The position numbers and the translations under genes are program-made. A DNA stretch of 64,000 bases, from assembly GCF_019929345.1 (NCBI RefSeq), contig NZ_JAHZPJ010000003.1:102705-166704 (forward strand). The letters run 5' to 3'. This document shows positions 30,627-39,776 of the stretch, piece after piece; position 1 is the stretch's first letter; the number at the start of each line of letters is the position of its first letter. Source of the stretch: Streptococcus oralis. Lineage in GTDB: Bacteria > Bacillota > Bacilli > Lactobacillales > Streptococcaceae. The notes under the pieces were generated by a model. It did no database searches and was not told where the DNA came from. It worked only from the letters and a program-made list of their open reading frames with translations.

Positions 30627-31949
30627 ATGTTAGAATTGCTAAAAGCGCTTGATGCTTTCGTTTGGGGGCCTCCCCTCTTGATCTTATTGGTCGGAACAGG
30701 TATCTATTTGACCATCCGACTAGGCCTTTTACAAGTGGCACGTCTTCCAAAGGCCTTTCAGTTGATCTTTACCAAGGATAAGGGGCATGGCGATGTATCG
30801 AGCTTTGCTGCTCTATGTACGGCTCTAGCAGCCACCGTTGGTACGGGAAATATCATCGGGGTTGCAACTGCTATTAAGGTTGGAGGACCAGGGGCCCTCT
30901 TTTGGATGTGGATGGCAGCCTTCTTTGGGATGGCGACCAAGTATGCCGAAGGCTTGCTGGCCATCAAATATCGCACGAAGGATGCAAATGGAGCTGTAGC
31001 TGGAGGACCCATGCACTACATCCTTTTGGGAATGGGAGAAAAGTGGCGTCCACTTGCTATCTTCTTTGCCCTAGCTGGTGTATTGGTGGCTCTTCTAGGG
31101 ATTGGTACCTTTACCCAGGTCAATTCTATTACAGAATCCATTCAAAATACGGCTCAAGTGGAACCAGCTATCACAGCTCTCGTTTTGTCTATTTTTGTAG
31201 GAATTGCAGTCTTTGGTGGACTCAAATCCATTTCAAAGGTTTCGACAGCAGTCGTTCCTTTTATGGCCATTGTCTATATTTTAGGAACTCTTACAGTTAT
31301 TCTCTTTAATATCGAGAAAATCCCTGCTACACTTGCCCTCATCTTTACTTCAGCCTTTAGTCCAGCAGCTGCGGTAGGTGGTTTTGCAGGTGCCAGCATT
31401 CGGATGGCTATCCAAAATGGTGTGGCGCGAGGAGTCTTCTCTAACGAATCTGGTCTTGGTTCAGCTCCCATTGCAGCAGCTGCGGCTAAGACAAATGAGC
31501 CTGTCGAGCAAGGCTTGATTTCCATGACAGGAACCTTTATTGATACCCTCATTATCTGTACGTTGACTGGTTTAACAATCTTGGTAACTGGGATTTGGAG
31601 TGGTGATTTGAATGGAGTTGCCTTGACCCAGTCAGCCTTTTCAACAGTTTTTTCACACTTTGGACCTGCCCTTTTGACCATCTTCCTTGTACTCTTTGCC
31701 TTTACGACGATTCTTGGATGGAACTACTACGGAGAACGCTGTTTTGAATTTCTCTTCGGTGTTCGCTTTATCTGGCTTTACCGTGTGGTCTTTGTAGTCA
31801 TGGTCTTGTTGGGAGGATTTATCGAGCTGGATATGGTCTGGATTATCGCAGATATCGTCAATGCCTTGATGGCTTTGCCAAACTTGATTGCCCTTTTGGT
31901 CTTGTCACCAGTCGTTATTGCTGAGACTAAAAAGTATTTTAAACACTAA
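30627..31949 (+). CDS. Alanine/glycine:cation symporter (AGCS family)
   Basis: 440 residues, polytopic with about ten or eleven hydrophobic segments. AGCS transporters couple alanine or glycine movement to Na+ or H+. Characteristic motifs are visible: GTGNIIGVATAI near the N-terminus, GGPMHYI, and NESGLGSAPIAAAAAKT in the middle. A ribosome-binding site (AGGAGAAGG) precedes the ATG. The upstream glycine riboswitch supports glycine as a substrate and regulator. Confidence 0.93.
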   Translation: MLELLKALDAFVWGPPLLILLVGTGIYLTIRLGLLQVARLPKAFQLIFTKDKGHGDVSSFAALCTALAATVGTGNIIGVATAIKVGGPGALFWMWMAAFFGMATKYAEGLLAIKYRTKDANGAVAGGPMHYILLGMGEKWRPLAIFFALAGVLVALLGIGTFTQVNSITESIQNTAQVEPAITALVLSIFVGIAVFGGLKSISKVSTAVVPFMAIVYILGTLTVILFNIEKIPATLALIFTSAFSPAAAVGGFAGASIRMAIQNGVARGVFSNESGLGSAPIAAAAAKTNEPVEQGLISMTGTFIDTLIICTLTGLTILVTGIWSGDLNGVALTQSAFSTVFSHFGPALLTIFLVLFAFTTILGWNYYGERCFEFLFGVRFIWLYRVVFVVMVLLGGFIELDMVWIIADIVNALMALPNLIALLVLSPVVIAETKKYFKH

Positions 31950-31952
31950 CCC

Positions 31953-31978
31953 AATCACACTTTTCGTGTGATTTTTTC
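31953..31978 (+). terminator. Terminator of the symporter gene
   Basis: A perfect 8-bp stem (31953-31960 with 31966-31973) and a 5-base loop lead into a T run. Confidence 0.85.
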
Positions 31979-32079
31979 ATTTCATAGACAGTTCCTATCA
32001 AGGCGATTGAAAATATATATTATCCAAGTGAAAAATTCTATGATAGACTAAATGACAACAAAATGAAAAGAGGTTTCTT

Positions 32080-32628
32080 ATGACAACATTTACCATCCAT
32101 ACAGTGGAATCAGCACCAGCAGAAGTAAAAGAAGTTCTTGAAACAGTACAAAAAGACAACAATGGCTATATTCCCAACCTAATCGGTCTCTTGGCCAATG
32201 CCCCTACCGCGCTTGAAGCCTACCGAACTGTCGGAGCCATCAACCGTCGCAATAGCTTAACACCAGTGGAACGTGAAGTAGTGCAAATCACAGCTGCTGT
32301 AACCAATGGTTGTGCTTTCTGCGTTGCTGGTCACACAGCCTTTTCAATCAAACAAATCCAGATGAATGATGATCTTCTTCAAGCCCTCCGCAACCGTACT
32401 CCAATTGAGACAGATCCAAAACTAGATACTCTAGCTAAGTTTACCTTGGCGGTCATCAATACCAAAGGGCGTGTGGGAGATGAAGCCTTGACTGAATTTT
32501 TGGAAGCTGGCTACACGCAACAAAATGCCTTGGATGTGGTTCTCGGTGTCAGCTTAGCCAGCCTTTGCAACTATGCTAACAACCTAGCCAATACGCCTAT
32601 TAACCCAGAATTACAACCCTATGCCTAG
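32080..32628 (+). CDS. AhpD-like / carboxymuconolactone decarboxylase family protein
   Basis: 182 residues. Helical AhpD-like fold with the family CxxC motif in NGCAFCVAGHTAF (about residues 83-95), including the downstream His. Family members act as thiol-dependent peroxidases or related redox proteins, and the CxxC supports that class here. It is a single-gene unit with its own terminator. The physiological reductant and substrate are unknown. Confidence 0.82.
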   Translation: MTTFTIHTVESAPAEVKEVLETVQKDNNGYIPNLIGLLANAPTALEAYRTVGAINRRNSLTPVEREVVQITAAVTNGCAFCVAGHTAFSIKQIQMNDDLLQALRNRTPIETDPKLDTLAKFTLAVINTKGRVGDEALTEFLEAGYTQQNALDVVLGVSLASLCNYANNLANTPINPELQPYA

Positions 32629-32644
32629 TTCGAATCCTAAATAA

Positions 32645-32680
32645 AAAATGAAGGCTGATCTACCCAGTCTTCATTTTTCT
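32645..32680 (+). terminator. Terminator of the AhpD-like gene
   Basis: An 11-bp stem with one G-U pair (32645-32655 with 32665-32675), then T residues. Confidence 0.8.
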
Positions 32681-32701
32681 GTGCTATTTTAAAGGCTTTT
32701 A

Positions 32702-32710
32702 TGCTATACT
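32702..32710 (+). promoter_or_regulatory. Extended -10 promoter of the TDT transporter gene
   Basis: TGCTATACT lies 28 bases before the start; the -35 region is weak. Confidence 0.55.
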
Positions 32711-32738
32711 GATAATAATATGATTAACGGAGGTTGCC

Positions 32739-33638
32739 ATGAAAAAACTCCCCTTGGTATTTTCTGGTTGTTTGTTAGGTTTGGCAGGTGCAGGAAACTT
32801 GATTGCGGATACTTGGCCTGTTCTGTCGCATTTATTGAGTCTGACTGGTTTAATTTTGTGTATTTTCTTTCTGATTCTTCATCTTTTTAATTGGGAAGAA
32901 ACCAAGCAAGAATTGACCAAGCCCCCTCTTTTATCTGGAATGGCTACTTTTCCCATGGCTGGGATGATTTTATCGACTTATGTCTTTCGTTTGTTTCCTC
33001 ATCTTCCTTTGATATCACAAGGGCTCTGGTGGTTTTCCTTTCTCTTGGACCTCGCTTTAATCACTTACTTTACCATTAAATTTGCCTGTCCAGGCAAGAG
33101 AGTCAATGCGACTCCTAGCTGGACGGTGCTCTATGTGGGGATAGCAGTAGCTGCCTTGACCTATCCTCTGGTAGGCATCGTTGAAATTGCCTATGCAACC
33201 TTGATTTTTGGTTTTGTCTTGACCTTCTATCTCTATCCGCTTATTTATAGGGATTTAAAGAAACATCCACTCCCAATGGCCTTGCTTGGACAAGAAGGAA
33301 TCTACTGTGCTCCCTTTTCCCTACTCTTGGCCTCACTAGTTCGAGTTGGAGGGGCAAGCTTGCCAACATGGCTCTTGATCGTCATGATCCTAGCGTCTCA
33401 ATCTTTCTTTTTCTTTGTTTTAACTCGCCTGCCCAATATTTTAAAACAAGGCTTTCAACCAGCTTTCTCAGCCTTAACCTTCCCAACCATCATCACAGCT
33501 ACATCGCTTAAAATGGCTCAGGGAATTTTGAAACTTCCTTTTCTGGATTATTTGATATTGGCTGAAACCCTCCTTTGCTTAAGTATTTTACTCTTTGTCT
33601 TGAGTGGTTATCTAATTTGGTTACGAAAAAAGGTCTAG
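32739..33638 (+). CDS. TDT/TehA-SLAC1 family transporter
   Basis: 299 residues with about ten hydrophobic segments and little soluble sequence, the layout of the tellurite-resistance/dicarboxylate transporter (TDT, TehA/SLAC1) family. The N-terminal SGCLLGLAGAGNL matches the family's glycine-rich first helix. Members are anion channels or C4-dicarboxylate (malate) carriers; the substrate here cannot be inferred. GGAGG lies eight bases before the ATG. The stop codon is inside the terminator stem shared with serS. Confidence 0.8.
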   Translation: MKKLPLVFSGCLLGLAGAGNLIADTWPVLSHLLSLTGLILCIFFLILHLFNWEETKQELTKPPLLSGMATFPMAGMILSTYVFRLFPHLPLISQGLWWFSFLLDLALITYFTIKFACPGKRVNATPSWTVLYVGIAVAALTYPLVGIVEIAYATLIFGFVLTFYLYPLIYRDLKKHPLPMALLGQEGIYCAPFSLLLASLVRVGGASLPTWLLIVMILASQSFFFFVLTRLPNILKQGFQPAFSALTFPTIITATSLKMAQGILKLPFLDYLILAETLLCLSILLFVLSGYLIWLRKKV

Positions 33639-33666
33639 CTATCTTCTAGCTAGGCCTTATTTTTTA
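33626..33666. terminator. Bidirectional terminator between TDT gene and serS
   Basis: A 12-bp stem with one G-U pair (33630-33641 with 33647-33658), a 5-base loop, and flanking A and T runs between convergent genes. Confidence 0.8.
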
Positions 33667-34938
33667 TGGTTTGATAACTTCAGCTCCACCCATATATGGA
33701 CGAAGAACTTCAGGGATGGTCACAGAACCATCTGCGTTTTGGTAGTTTTCAAGAATAGCAGCCACTGTACGTCCAACTGCAAGTCCAGAACCGTTCAAGG
33801 TGTGAAGGAGTTTCACTTTGCCATCGGCTTCATCACGGTAACGGATTTGAGCACGACGAGCTTGGAAATCTTCTGTATTTGAACAGCTTGAGATTTCACG
33901 GTAGGTATTTTGGGCTGGAATCCAAACTTCCAAATCGTAAGTCTTGGCAGCTGAGAAGCCCATATCTCCAGTAGAGAGCGCGACCACACGGTATGGAAGA
34001 TTAAGCTTTTGAAGAATATTTTCAGCGTTGGCTGTCATTTTTTCTAATTCTTCATAAGATTCTTCTGGTTTGGCAAATTTGACCATTTCAACCTTGTGGA
34101 ATTGGTGCAAACGAATCAAGCCACGTGTGTCACGGCCTGCTGAACCTGCTTCAGAACGGAATGATGGGCTCATAGCAGTGAAGTAAATTGGTAGGTCTTT
34201 TCCATCAAGGATTTCATCACGGTAGTAGTTTGTAAGAGGCACTTCAGCTGTAGGAATGAGGACATAATTAGTGTCTTTCAATTCAAAAGTGTCTTCCTTG
34301 AATTTTGGATATTGACCAGTACCAAACATAGAATCATGGTTGACCATGTAGGGAGTGATGACTTCGGTATAACCTTCTTTGCCATGCTCGTCCAACATGA
34401 AGTTGTAGATAGCACGTTCCAAACGAGCCCCAAGTCCTTTATAGAAGAGGAAACGAGCCCCCGTCACTTTTCCACCACGTTCCCAGTCAAGGATACCAAG
34501 GTCTTCCCCAAGATCCCAGTGAGCTTTTGGCTCAAAGTCAAACTCGCGTGGAGTTCCCCAACGGCGAACTTCGACGTTGTCATCCTCATCAGCTCCAACA
34601 GGAACGCTGTCAGCTGGGATGTTTGGAAGAGTAGTGGTAAATTCTGTCAATTTAGCATCGATTTCTGCCAATTCAGCATCGAGAGATTTTACTTCAGCAG
34701 AGAGAGCTTGCATAGCAGCAATCTTGTCATCAGCATTTTCCTTATTACGCTTGGCTTGAGCAATCTCTGCAGAAACTGTGTTACGTTCTGCCTTGAGATT
34801 TTCAACTTTGACCAAGATGTCACGACGTTTAGCGTCGATTTCTTTCATCTCGTTCAAGACTGCAGCATCTACACCACGTGTAGCCAATTTTTCAGCGACA
34901 GCATCAAAGTCTGTACGAATACGTTTGATATCTAACAT
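33664..34938 (-). CDS. serS: Seryl-tRNA synthetase
   Basis: 424 residues from the start at 34938 (MLDIKRIR, preceded by AAAGGAG); a start nine codons further upstream lies inside the leader terminator and is not used. Class II synthetase that charges tRNA-Ser. N-terminal antiparallel coiled coil (about 28-105) that grips the tRNA long arm, then the catalytic core with motif 2 ([21 protein letters not shown]) and motif 3 ([15 protein letters not shown]). Expression is controlled by a T-box leader. Confidence 0.97.
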   Translation of the reverse strand: MLDIKRIRTDFDAVAEKLATRGVDAAVLNEMKEIDAKRRDILVKVENLKAERNTVSAEIAQAKRNKENADDKIAAMQALSAEVKSLDAELAEIDAKLTEFTTTLPNIPADSVPVGADEDDNVEVRRWGTPREFDFEPKAHWDLGEDLGILDWERGGKVTGARFLFYKGLGARLERAIYNFMLDEHGKEGYTEVITPYMVNHDSMFGTGQYPKFKEDTFELKDTNYVLIPTAEVPLTNYYRDEILDGKDLPIYFTAMSPSFRSEAGSAGRDTRGLIRLHQFHKVEMVKFAKPEESYEELEKMTANAENILQKLNLPYRVVALSTGDMGFSAAKTYDLEVWIPAQNTYREISSCSNTEDFQARRAQIRYRDEADGKVKLLHTLNGSGLAVGRTVAAILENYQNADGSVTIPEVLRPYMGGAEVIKP

Positions 34939-34953
34939 AAGAACTCCTTTATG

Positions 34954-35135
34954 AAAAAAGCACACCTAACAAAGCGTTGGAGTGGCAGGGCCACGGTTCC
35001 ATCCAACTTCACAGGTGTGCACTTGATTCTGTATTTAATTGTGAATAACGGTAGAATTTCACCTATCCCTCCTATCTGCTCGCAGCACCCGCAGACTTTC
35101 TGAAAGAAGAGGATAACCTACTTATCCGTTGCTAT
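34954..35135 (-). promoter_or_regulatory. T-box leader (serine) of serS
   Basis: Read on the minus strand, the leader has a stem I region with GGGTGCTGCGAGCAG, the specifier loop with TCT (35055-35053), a Ser codon followed by A, and the conserved T-box TGGAACCGTG (35001-34992). A terminator stem pairs 35022-35013 with 34968-34959 and ends in six T residues. Uncharged tRNA-Ser should favour the antiterminator and allow serS transcription. Confidence 0.93.
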
Positions 35136-35136
35136 G

Positions 35137-35165
35137 ATTATACTAAAGTTTCTACTTTTTTGCAA
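35137..35165 (-). promoter_or_regulatory. Promoter of the serS T-box transcript
   Basis: On the minus strand, TTGCAA (35165-35160), a 17-base spacer and TATAAT (35142-35137). The -35 box lies within the 3' end of manO. Confidence 0.7.
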
Positions 35166-35523
35166 ATAGATTTTTAAATTTTTGTCCAATGGTCTGGAGT
35201 AAAGTAGGAAGTTTCACAACTTTGTCATTACCAAGTTTTTCTCGAGCGATTTTGAGAATAGCTCCAGAGTCTTTGGAAGCAAAGAGGAATTTTCCTTGAT
35301 CAGTGAAGACTTCAAAGTGGCGACTGATTTTGCGACCAGTTACGTTGGCTCCGATTTGCTGAATGTTGGACCAGGGAATTTGGATATATTGTTCGACGTT
35401 GACATCAGGATAAAACTCTAAGGCTTGATTCCCGACTAGAAATTTTCCAACCTTTCCAGAGATAGAGAGGTAAGATGTTCCAGTGGTTTGGAGGTCAATG
35501 ACTTTATTGAGAGATTGGGCCAT
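35152..35523 (-). CDS. manO: DUF956 family protein ManO
   Basis: 123 residues of the DUF956 family (ManO), small proteins usually encoded at the end of mannose-family PTS operons and proposed to regulate them. The chain is beta-rich with TTGTSYLSISGKVGKFLVG near the start and GANVTGRKISRHFEVFTDQGKFLFASKD in the middle, a GRAM/PH-like pattern. Here it is not beside PTS genes but two bases downstream of aspartokinase. No PTS link can be drawn from the window. Confidence 0.82.
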   Translation of the reverse strand: MAQSLNKVIDLQTTGTSYLSISGKVGKFLVGNQALEFYPDVNVEQYIQIPWSNIQQIGANVTGRKISRHFEVFTDQGKFLFASKDSGAILKIAREKLGNDKVVKLPTLLQTIGQKFKNLFAKK

Positions 35524-35525
35524 GA

Positions 35526-36890
35526 TCAGTCTTCCTTACTTTCATCGAAAAAGGCATGGTAGAGAGCCTTGATAGCTGCTTTTTCTTGATCTTTATTGAC
35601 AACAAACATGATGGAAACTTCACTTGAACCTTGGGACATCATCTGGATGTTGATTTTATTCTCAGACAAAGCACGTGTTGCAGTAGCAGTTACCCCGATA
35701 TGACTCTTCATCTTTTCTCCGACAATCATAATGATTGAAAGGTCATGTTCGATTTCGGCATGGTCCACTTCAGCCTTTTGAACGAGCTGACGTAGAATTT
35801 CTTCTTCTTTGATAGGAGTCAACTCACGGGAGCGGAGAATGATCGAAAGATCGTCGATACCTGTTGGCATGTGTTCCCATCCGATGTTAAGATCTTCGAG
35901 AATTTGCAGAACCTTGCGTCCAAATCCAACTTCACGGTTCATGAGGTATTTCGACATGTTGATGCTGACAAAGCCAGAATCACCAGCGATTCCAACGACT
36001 GGGAATTTATCACTGCTATGCTTTAGAACGATACGAGTACCCGGATGGTCAGGGTTATTGGTGTTTTTGATAACGAGAGGAATTTTCCCACGGTAAGCGG
36101 GTAGAAGAGCTTCATCATGAAGAACTGAAAATCCAGCATAAGCCAACTCACGCATTTCACGGTAGGTCAATTCAGGGATAGAATGAGGCTGGTGAATGAT
36201 ACCTGGATGGGCAGCAAAGATACCGTCTACGTCCGTAAAGTTTTCATAGAGATCAGCCTTAACACCGGCAGCGATGATGGAACCAGTTATGTCGGATCCA
36301 CCACGGGAGAAGGTACAGATTTGATTTTCTTTAGTGACCCCAAAGAAACCAGGAATAACAAGGACTTCGTTGCTGTCAGCCAAGCCTTCAATCTTGTCAT
36401 AACTAGAGGGAATGATGCGAGCATTCCCAGGTTCGCTTGTTACGATAATTCCCGCTTCTCTAGGGTGAACATAGCGCGCATCGATGCCGTTTTGGTTAAA
36501 GTAAGCTGCGATAAGTTTGGCATTGTTGTTTTCTCCAGCTGCTAGGAAGGTGTCATAGAGAAAGTCATTTTCCTCAATAGGAAGAGTCGCTAAGGCACGG
36601 ATGCTTTTAGAAATTTTTTCTAGAACTGATGGTTTTAAGCCTAGTTCGCTCACCATAGCCGCATAGCGATCGATGATCCAGTTTTGGCTCTTGCTGATAT
36701 CATTTCCTGCTACATAATCACGATAGTATTTGATCAAGGCATCTGTAACCTTGGTATCCTCAGAATTGCGTTTACCCGGTGCAGAAACGACCACAAAACG
36801 GCGCTCTTTATCGCTTTTAACGATGTTTAAAACTTTTTCTAACTGACTAGCAGAGGCAAGAGAGCTTCCGCCAAATTTTACAACCTTCAT
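35526..36890 (-). CDS. Aspartate kinase
   Basis: 454 residues, monofunctional aspartokinase: phosphorylates aspartate as the first step to lysine (diaminopimelate), threonine and methionine. The N-terminal KFGGSSLA substrate/ATP motif, FSRGGSDITGS in the kinase domain, and tandem C-terminal ACT domains (from about residue 300, including GEKMKSHIGVTATATRALSE) for feedback control. Which amino acid inhibits it is not shown. Own promoter upstream; manO follows after two bases. Confidence 0.95.
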   Translation of the reverse strand: MKVVKFGGSSLASASQLEKVLNIVKSDKERRFVVVSAPGKRNSEDTKVTDALIKYYRDYVAGNDISKSQNWIIDRYAAMVSELGLKPSVLEKISKSIRALATLPIEENDFLYDTFLAAGENNNAKLIAAYFNQNGIDARYVHPREAGIIVTSEPGNARIIPSSYDKIEGLADSNEVLVIPGFFGVTKENQICTFSRGGSDITGSIIAAGVKADLYENFTDVDGIFAAHPGIIHQPHSIPELTYREMRELAYAGFSVLHDEALLPAYRGKIPLVIKNTNNPDHPGTRIVLKHSSDKFPVVGIAGDSGFVSINMSKYLMNREVGFGRKVLQILEDLNIGWEHMPTGIDDLSIILRSRELTPIKEEEILRQLVQKAEVDHAEIEHDLSIIMIVGEKMKSHIGVTATATRALSENKINIQMMSQGSSEVSIMFVVNKDQEKAAIKALYHAFFDESKED

Positions 36891-36919
36891 AGGGACTCCT
36901 CAAGTAAGTATTTTATACG

Positions 36920-36948
36920 ATTATAGCAGAAAGAGGGCCTTTTTTCAA
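36920..36948 (-). promoter_or_regulatory. Promoter of aspartokinase-manO
   Basis: On the minus strand, TTGAAA (36948-36943), a 17-base spacer and TGCTATAAT (TATAAT at 36925-36920), about 30 bases before the start. Confidence 0.85.
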
Positions 36949-37021
36949 TGAAGAAAATAGTATAGTCTTTAGGATAAAGTGAGCGTTTTGATCAGCCGAG
37001 ACACTTTCGATTGGTTTTCTC

Positions 37022-37050
37022 TTGCCTCTTTATCTAAAAAAAGGTATACT
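37022..37050 (+). promoter_or_regulatory. Promoter of fabM
   Basis: TTGCCT (37022-37027), a 17-base spacer and TATACT (37045-37050), 42 bases before the ATG. Confidence 0.7.
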
Positions 37051-37092
37051 TTGACAATGAAATAATTTTATCACCTTATAAAAGGAGAAGCT

Positions 37093-37878
37093 ATGAATCA
37101 TATCCTATATCAGATCCTAGATGATCTTGCTATCATTACTTTGAATCGTCCCGAAGTGGCAAATGGTTTCCATATCCCAATGTGTGAGGAGATTTTAGAA
37201 GCTTTAACCTTAGCAGAACAGGATCAAGCTGTTCAGTTTATCTTGATTAACGCGAATGGGAAGGTCTTTTCAGTTGGGGGAGATTTGGTTGAGATGAAGC
37301 GTGCAGTGGATGAGGATGACATTCCTTCTTTGAATAAGATTGCAGAATTAGTCAATACAATCTCCTATAAAATTAAGCAGATCCCTAAACCTGTTTTGAT
37401 GGAGGTAGATGGAGCAGTTGCTGGTGCTGCAGCCAATATGGCAGTAGCAGTCGATTTTTGTTTGGCGACTGATAAGGCAAAATTTATCCAAGCCTTTGTT
37501 GGAGTGGGATTGGCGCCAGACGCTGGTGGGATCCATCTCTTGAGTCGTAGTATCGGAGTAACACGGGCTGCGCAACTTGCCATGACAGGAGAAGCTTTGA
37601 CTGCGGAAAAAGCACTGGAATGGGGCGTGGTATACCGTGTTTGCGAGGCAGATAAGCTAGAAAAGACAAGAGAACAAGTTCTGAAGAAATTAAGACGAGG
37701 CTCAGCAAACTCATACGCAGCCATTAAAAAGTTGGTTTGGGAAAGCCAATTTAAGGATTGGCAGAATTATGCTGAACTGGAATTGAAACTGCAAGAATCT
37801 TTGTCTTTAACTGAAGATTTTAAAGAAGGAGTTCGAGCTCATTCTGAAAGAAGACGACCAAAATTTTCAGGAAAATAA
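37093..37878 (+). CDS. fabM: Trans-2,cis-3-decenoyl-ACP isomerase FabM (crotonase family)
   Basis: 261 residues, enoyl-CoA hydratase/isomerase fold. FabM isomerises trans-2-decenoyl-ACP to the cis-3 form and is the branch point for unsaturated fatty acids in streptococci. Oxyanion-hole segments [11 protein letters not shown] (near 56-66) and [16 protein letters not shown] (near 103-118) are visible. Position at the head of the fab cluster, just before fabT, matches pneumococcal fabM (older name phaB). It has a separate promoter and ends in an A-rich gap without a clear terminator. Confidence 0.92.
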   Translation: MNHILYQILDDLAIITLNRPEVANGFHIPMCEEILEALTLAEQDQAVQFILINANGKVFSVGGDLVEMKRAVDEDDIPSLNKIAELVNTISYKIKQIPKPVLMEVDGAVAGAAANMAVAVDFCLATDKAKFIQAFVGVGLAPDAGGIHLLSRSIGVTRAAQLAMTGEALTAEKALEWGVVYRVCEADKLEKTREQVLKKLRRGSANSYAAIKKLVWESQFKDWQNYAELELKLQESLSLTEDFKEGVRAHSERRRPKFSGK

Positions 37879-37886
37879 AAAAATAC

Positions 37887-37942
37887 TTGCGCAATTCTTT
37901 GAAGTTTGATATACTTTTTTTGTCAAATGTTTTGAATACAAA
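37887..37942 (+). promoter_or_regulatory. fabT promoter with candidate FabT operator
   Basis: TTGCGC (37887-37892), a 17-base spacer and TGATATACT, an extended -10 (TATACT at 37910-37915). AGTTTGA overlaps the -10 element, and TCAAA-TGT-TTTGA (37923-37935) forms an inverted repeat just downstream. These resemble the TTTGA/TCAAA half-sites known for FabT, so this is the likely autoregulatory site. Exact operator limits are inferred. Confidence 0.65.
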
Positions 37943-37968
37943 AGTTTTTTTGAGAAGGAGGGAATACT

Positions 37969-38403
37969 TTGGACTACCAACAAGTGAATGAGTATTTAAC
38001 ATCTATTTTTAATAATGTCCTTGTGATTGAGGAGGTTAGCTTACGAGGTAGTCGTTTCAAAGACATCTCCATCAAAGAAATGCACACGATTGATGTGATT
38101 GGCAAGTTCCCAGAGGCGACACCAAGTAAGGTTTCTAAAGAACTGATGGTCACTCTTGGAACTGTTACGACCAGCTTGAATAATCTCGAAAGAAAAGGTT
38201 ATGTTGAGCGCATTCGTTCTGATCAGGATCGTCGTGTGGTCTATCTGCATTTGACAAAGAAAGGTCGTTTGGTTCACCGCCTTCATAAACGTTTCCACAA
38301 GGCCATGGTCGAAAAAATTATCGATGGTATGAGTTCTGAAGAAATAGAAGTGATGGGCAGGGGCTTGACTAATCTTTATCAATTTTTGGAGGATTTGAAA
38401 TAA
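37969..38403 (+). CDS. fabT: Fatty-acid synthesis repressor FabT (MarR family)
   Basis: 144 residues starting at a TTG codon six bases after AAGGAGGG; no ATG gives the conserved N-terminus (DYQQVNEYL). Winged-helix MarR fold with recognition region [26 protein letters not shown] and wing [16 protein letters not shown]. FabT with acyl-ACP represses the fab/acc genes in streptococci and represses itself. Its stop codon TAA shares a base with the fabH ATG, so the repressor heads the operon it controls. The TTG start may help keep repressor levels low. Confidence 0.95.
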   Translation: MDYQQVNEYLTSIFNNVLVIEEVSLRGSRFKDISIKEMHTIDVIGKFPEATPSKVSKELMVTLGTVTTSLNNLERKGYVERIRSDQDRRVVYLHLTKKGRLVHRLHKRFHKAMVEKIIDGMSSEEIEVMGRGLTNLYQFLEDLK

Positions 38404-39377
38404 TGGCTTTTGCAAAAATAAGCCAGGTTGCTCATTATGTTCCAGAGCAAGTGGTCACTAATCAGGACTTGGCTCAAATCATGGATACAAGCGATGAGTG
38501 GATTTCAAGTCGGACAGGAATTAAACAGAGACATATTTCAAAAACGGAATCTACAAGTGACTTGGCGACAGAAGTTGCGAAGAGCTTGCTAGATAAAGGG
38601 AGCTTAACAGCGGATCAGATTGATTTTATCATTGTAGCGACGATTACCCCAGACTCGATGATGCCTTCCACAGCAGCTCGAGTTCAGGCGAATATCAGAG
38701 CGCATAGAGCTTTCGCCTTTGATCTGACAGCAGCTTGCAGTGGCTTTGTATTCGCTCTCTCAACTGCAGAAAAGTTTTTAAGTTCTGGACAGTTCAAAAA
38801 AGGGATTGTTATCGGGGCTGAAACCTTATCCAAGGCAGTTGATTGGTCTGATCGTTCGACAGCCGTTCTCTTTGGAGATGGTGCTGGTGGCGTTCTCTTG
38901 GAAACGAGCGAAACACGGCACTTCCTCGTGGAAAGTCTCTATACAGATGGCTCTCGGAGCGAGTGTTTGACCTATGGTCAAACGGCTTTGGCTTCTCCTT
39001 TCTCAGATCAAGAAGCAGTTCCTGCTTTTTTGAAGATGGATGGACGAGCAGTTTTTGATTTTGCAAATCGAGATGTTGCTAGGTCAATCAAAGAGACCAT
39101 TGAAAATGGTCCAATCGCAGCATCGGAATTGGATTATCTCTTGCTTCACCAGGCAAATATCCGTATTTTGGATAAAATGGCTAAGAAAATCGGTGTAGAC
39201 CGAGAAAAGCTTCCTGCCAATATGATGGAGTATGGAAATACCAGTGCAGCAAGTATCCCGATTTTGCTTTCAGAGTGTGTGGAGAATGGCATGATTCGTT
39301 TAGATGGTAGCCAGACGATTCTCCTATCAGGCTTCGGTGGAGGTTTGACATGGGGCACACTCATTCTTACAATCTAG
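38403..39377 (+). CDS. fabH: Beta-ketoacyl-ACP synthase III
   Basis: 324 residues. Condenses acetyl-CoA (or another short acyl-CoA) with malonyl-ACP to start fatty-acid chains. Thiolase fold with catalytic Cys112 in TAACSGF, His in LLLHQAN and Asn in YGNTSAAS. The start overlaps the fabT stop by one base. Confidence 0.97.
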   Translation: MAFAKISQVAHYVPEQVVTNQDLAQIMDTSDEWISSRTGIKQRHISKTESTSDLATEVAKSLLDKGSLTADQIDFIIVATITPDSMMPSTAARVQANIRAHRAFAFDLTAACSGFVFALSTAEKFLSSGQFKKGIVIGAETLSKAVDWSDRSTAVLFGDGAGGVLLETSETRHFLVESLYTDGSRSECLTYGQTALASPFSDQEAVPAFLKMDGRAVFDFANRDVARSIKETIENGPIAASELDYLLLHQANIRILDKMAKKIGVDREKLPANMMEYGNTSAASIPILLSECVENGMIRLDGSQTILLSGFGGGLTWGTLILTI

Positions 39378-39434
39378 GTAATCATGTGGTAAACACATAG
39401 TTATAAATTTTTTATATTTTAAAGGAGTCCTATC

Positions 39435-39659
39435 ATGGCAGTATTTGAAAAAGTACAAGAAATTATCGTTGAAGAACTTGGGAAAGACGCATCAGAAGTA
39501 ACACTTGAATCTACTTTTGATGATTTGGATGCAGATTCATTGGACTTGTTCCAAGTAATCTCTGAAATCGAAGATGCTTTCGATATCCAAATCGAAGCAG
39601 AAGATAACTTGAAAACAGTTGGTGACTTGGTTGCCTACGTTGAAGAGCAAACAAAATAA
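39435..39659 (+). CDS. acpP: Acyl carrier protein
   Basis: 74 residues, acidic. Carries growing acyl chains on a phosphopantetheine attached to Ser35 in the DADSLDLF motif. Strong ribosome-binding site (AAAGGAG) and strong codon bias fit its abundance. Lies between fabH and fabK, with a hairpin after it. Confidence 0.97.
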   Translation: MAVFEKVQEIIVEELGKDASEVTLESTFDDLDADSLDLFQVISEIEDAFDIQIEAEDNLKTVGDLVAYVEEQTK

Positions 39660-39674
39660 TTAACATATTACTAG

Positions 39675-39706
39675 AAGGAGTAGGGGAAACCCACTCCCTC
39701 TTGTTT
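39675..39706 (+). terminator. Hairpin between acpP and fabK
   Basis: An 8-bp stem with one bulged base (GGAGT, GGG with CCC, ACTCC) and a GAAA-type loop is followed by CTCTTGTTT, a poor T run. It may be a partial terminator or a processing/stabilising hairpin that sets a high acpP level relative to fabK. Confidence 0.5.
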
Positions 39707-39709
39707 AGG

Positions 39710-39750
39710 TAATAGTTTGAAACTCAAATGATAAACTCATCGAACTATTA
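39710..39750 (+). promoter_or_regulatory. Candidate FabT operator upstream of fabK
   Basis: AGTTTGAAACTCAAAT (39714-39729) is an imperfect palindrome with the TTTGA/TCAAA half-sites expected of FabT. It is nested in a larger inverted repeat (39710-39717 with 39743-39750). A FabT box before fabK is known in pneumococcus. Confidence 0.7.
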
Positions 39751-39776
39751 CGTAAGCAAGGAATGATGGAGGCACT

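Noticed and set aside
37045..37070. TTTGACAATGAAA before fabM as a FabT operator
   Set aside because: Only one half-site fits, and fabM is reported to escape FabT control in pneumococcus.
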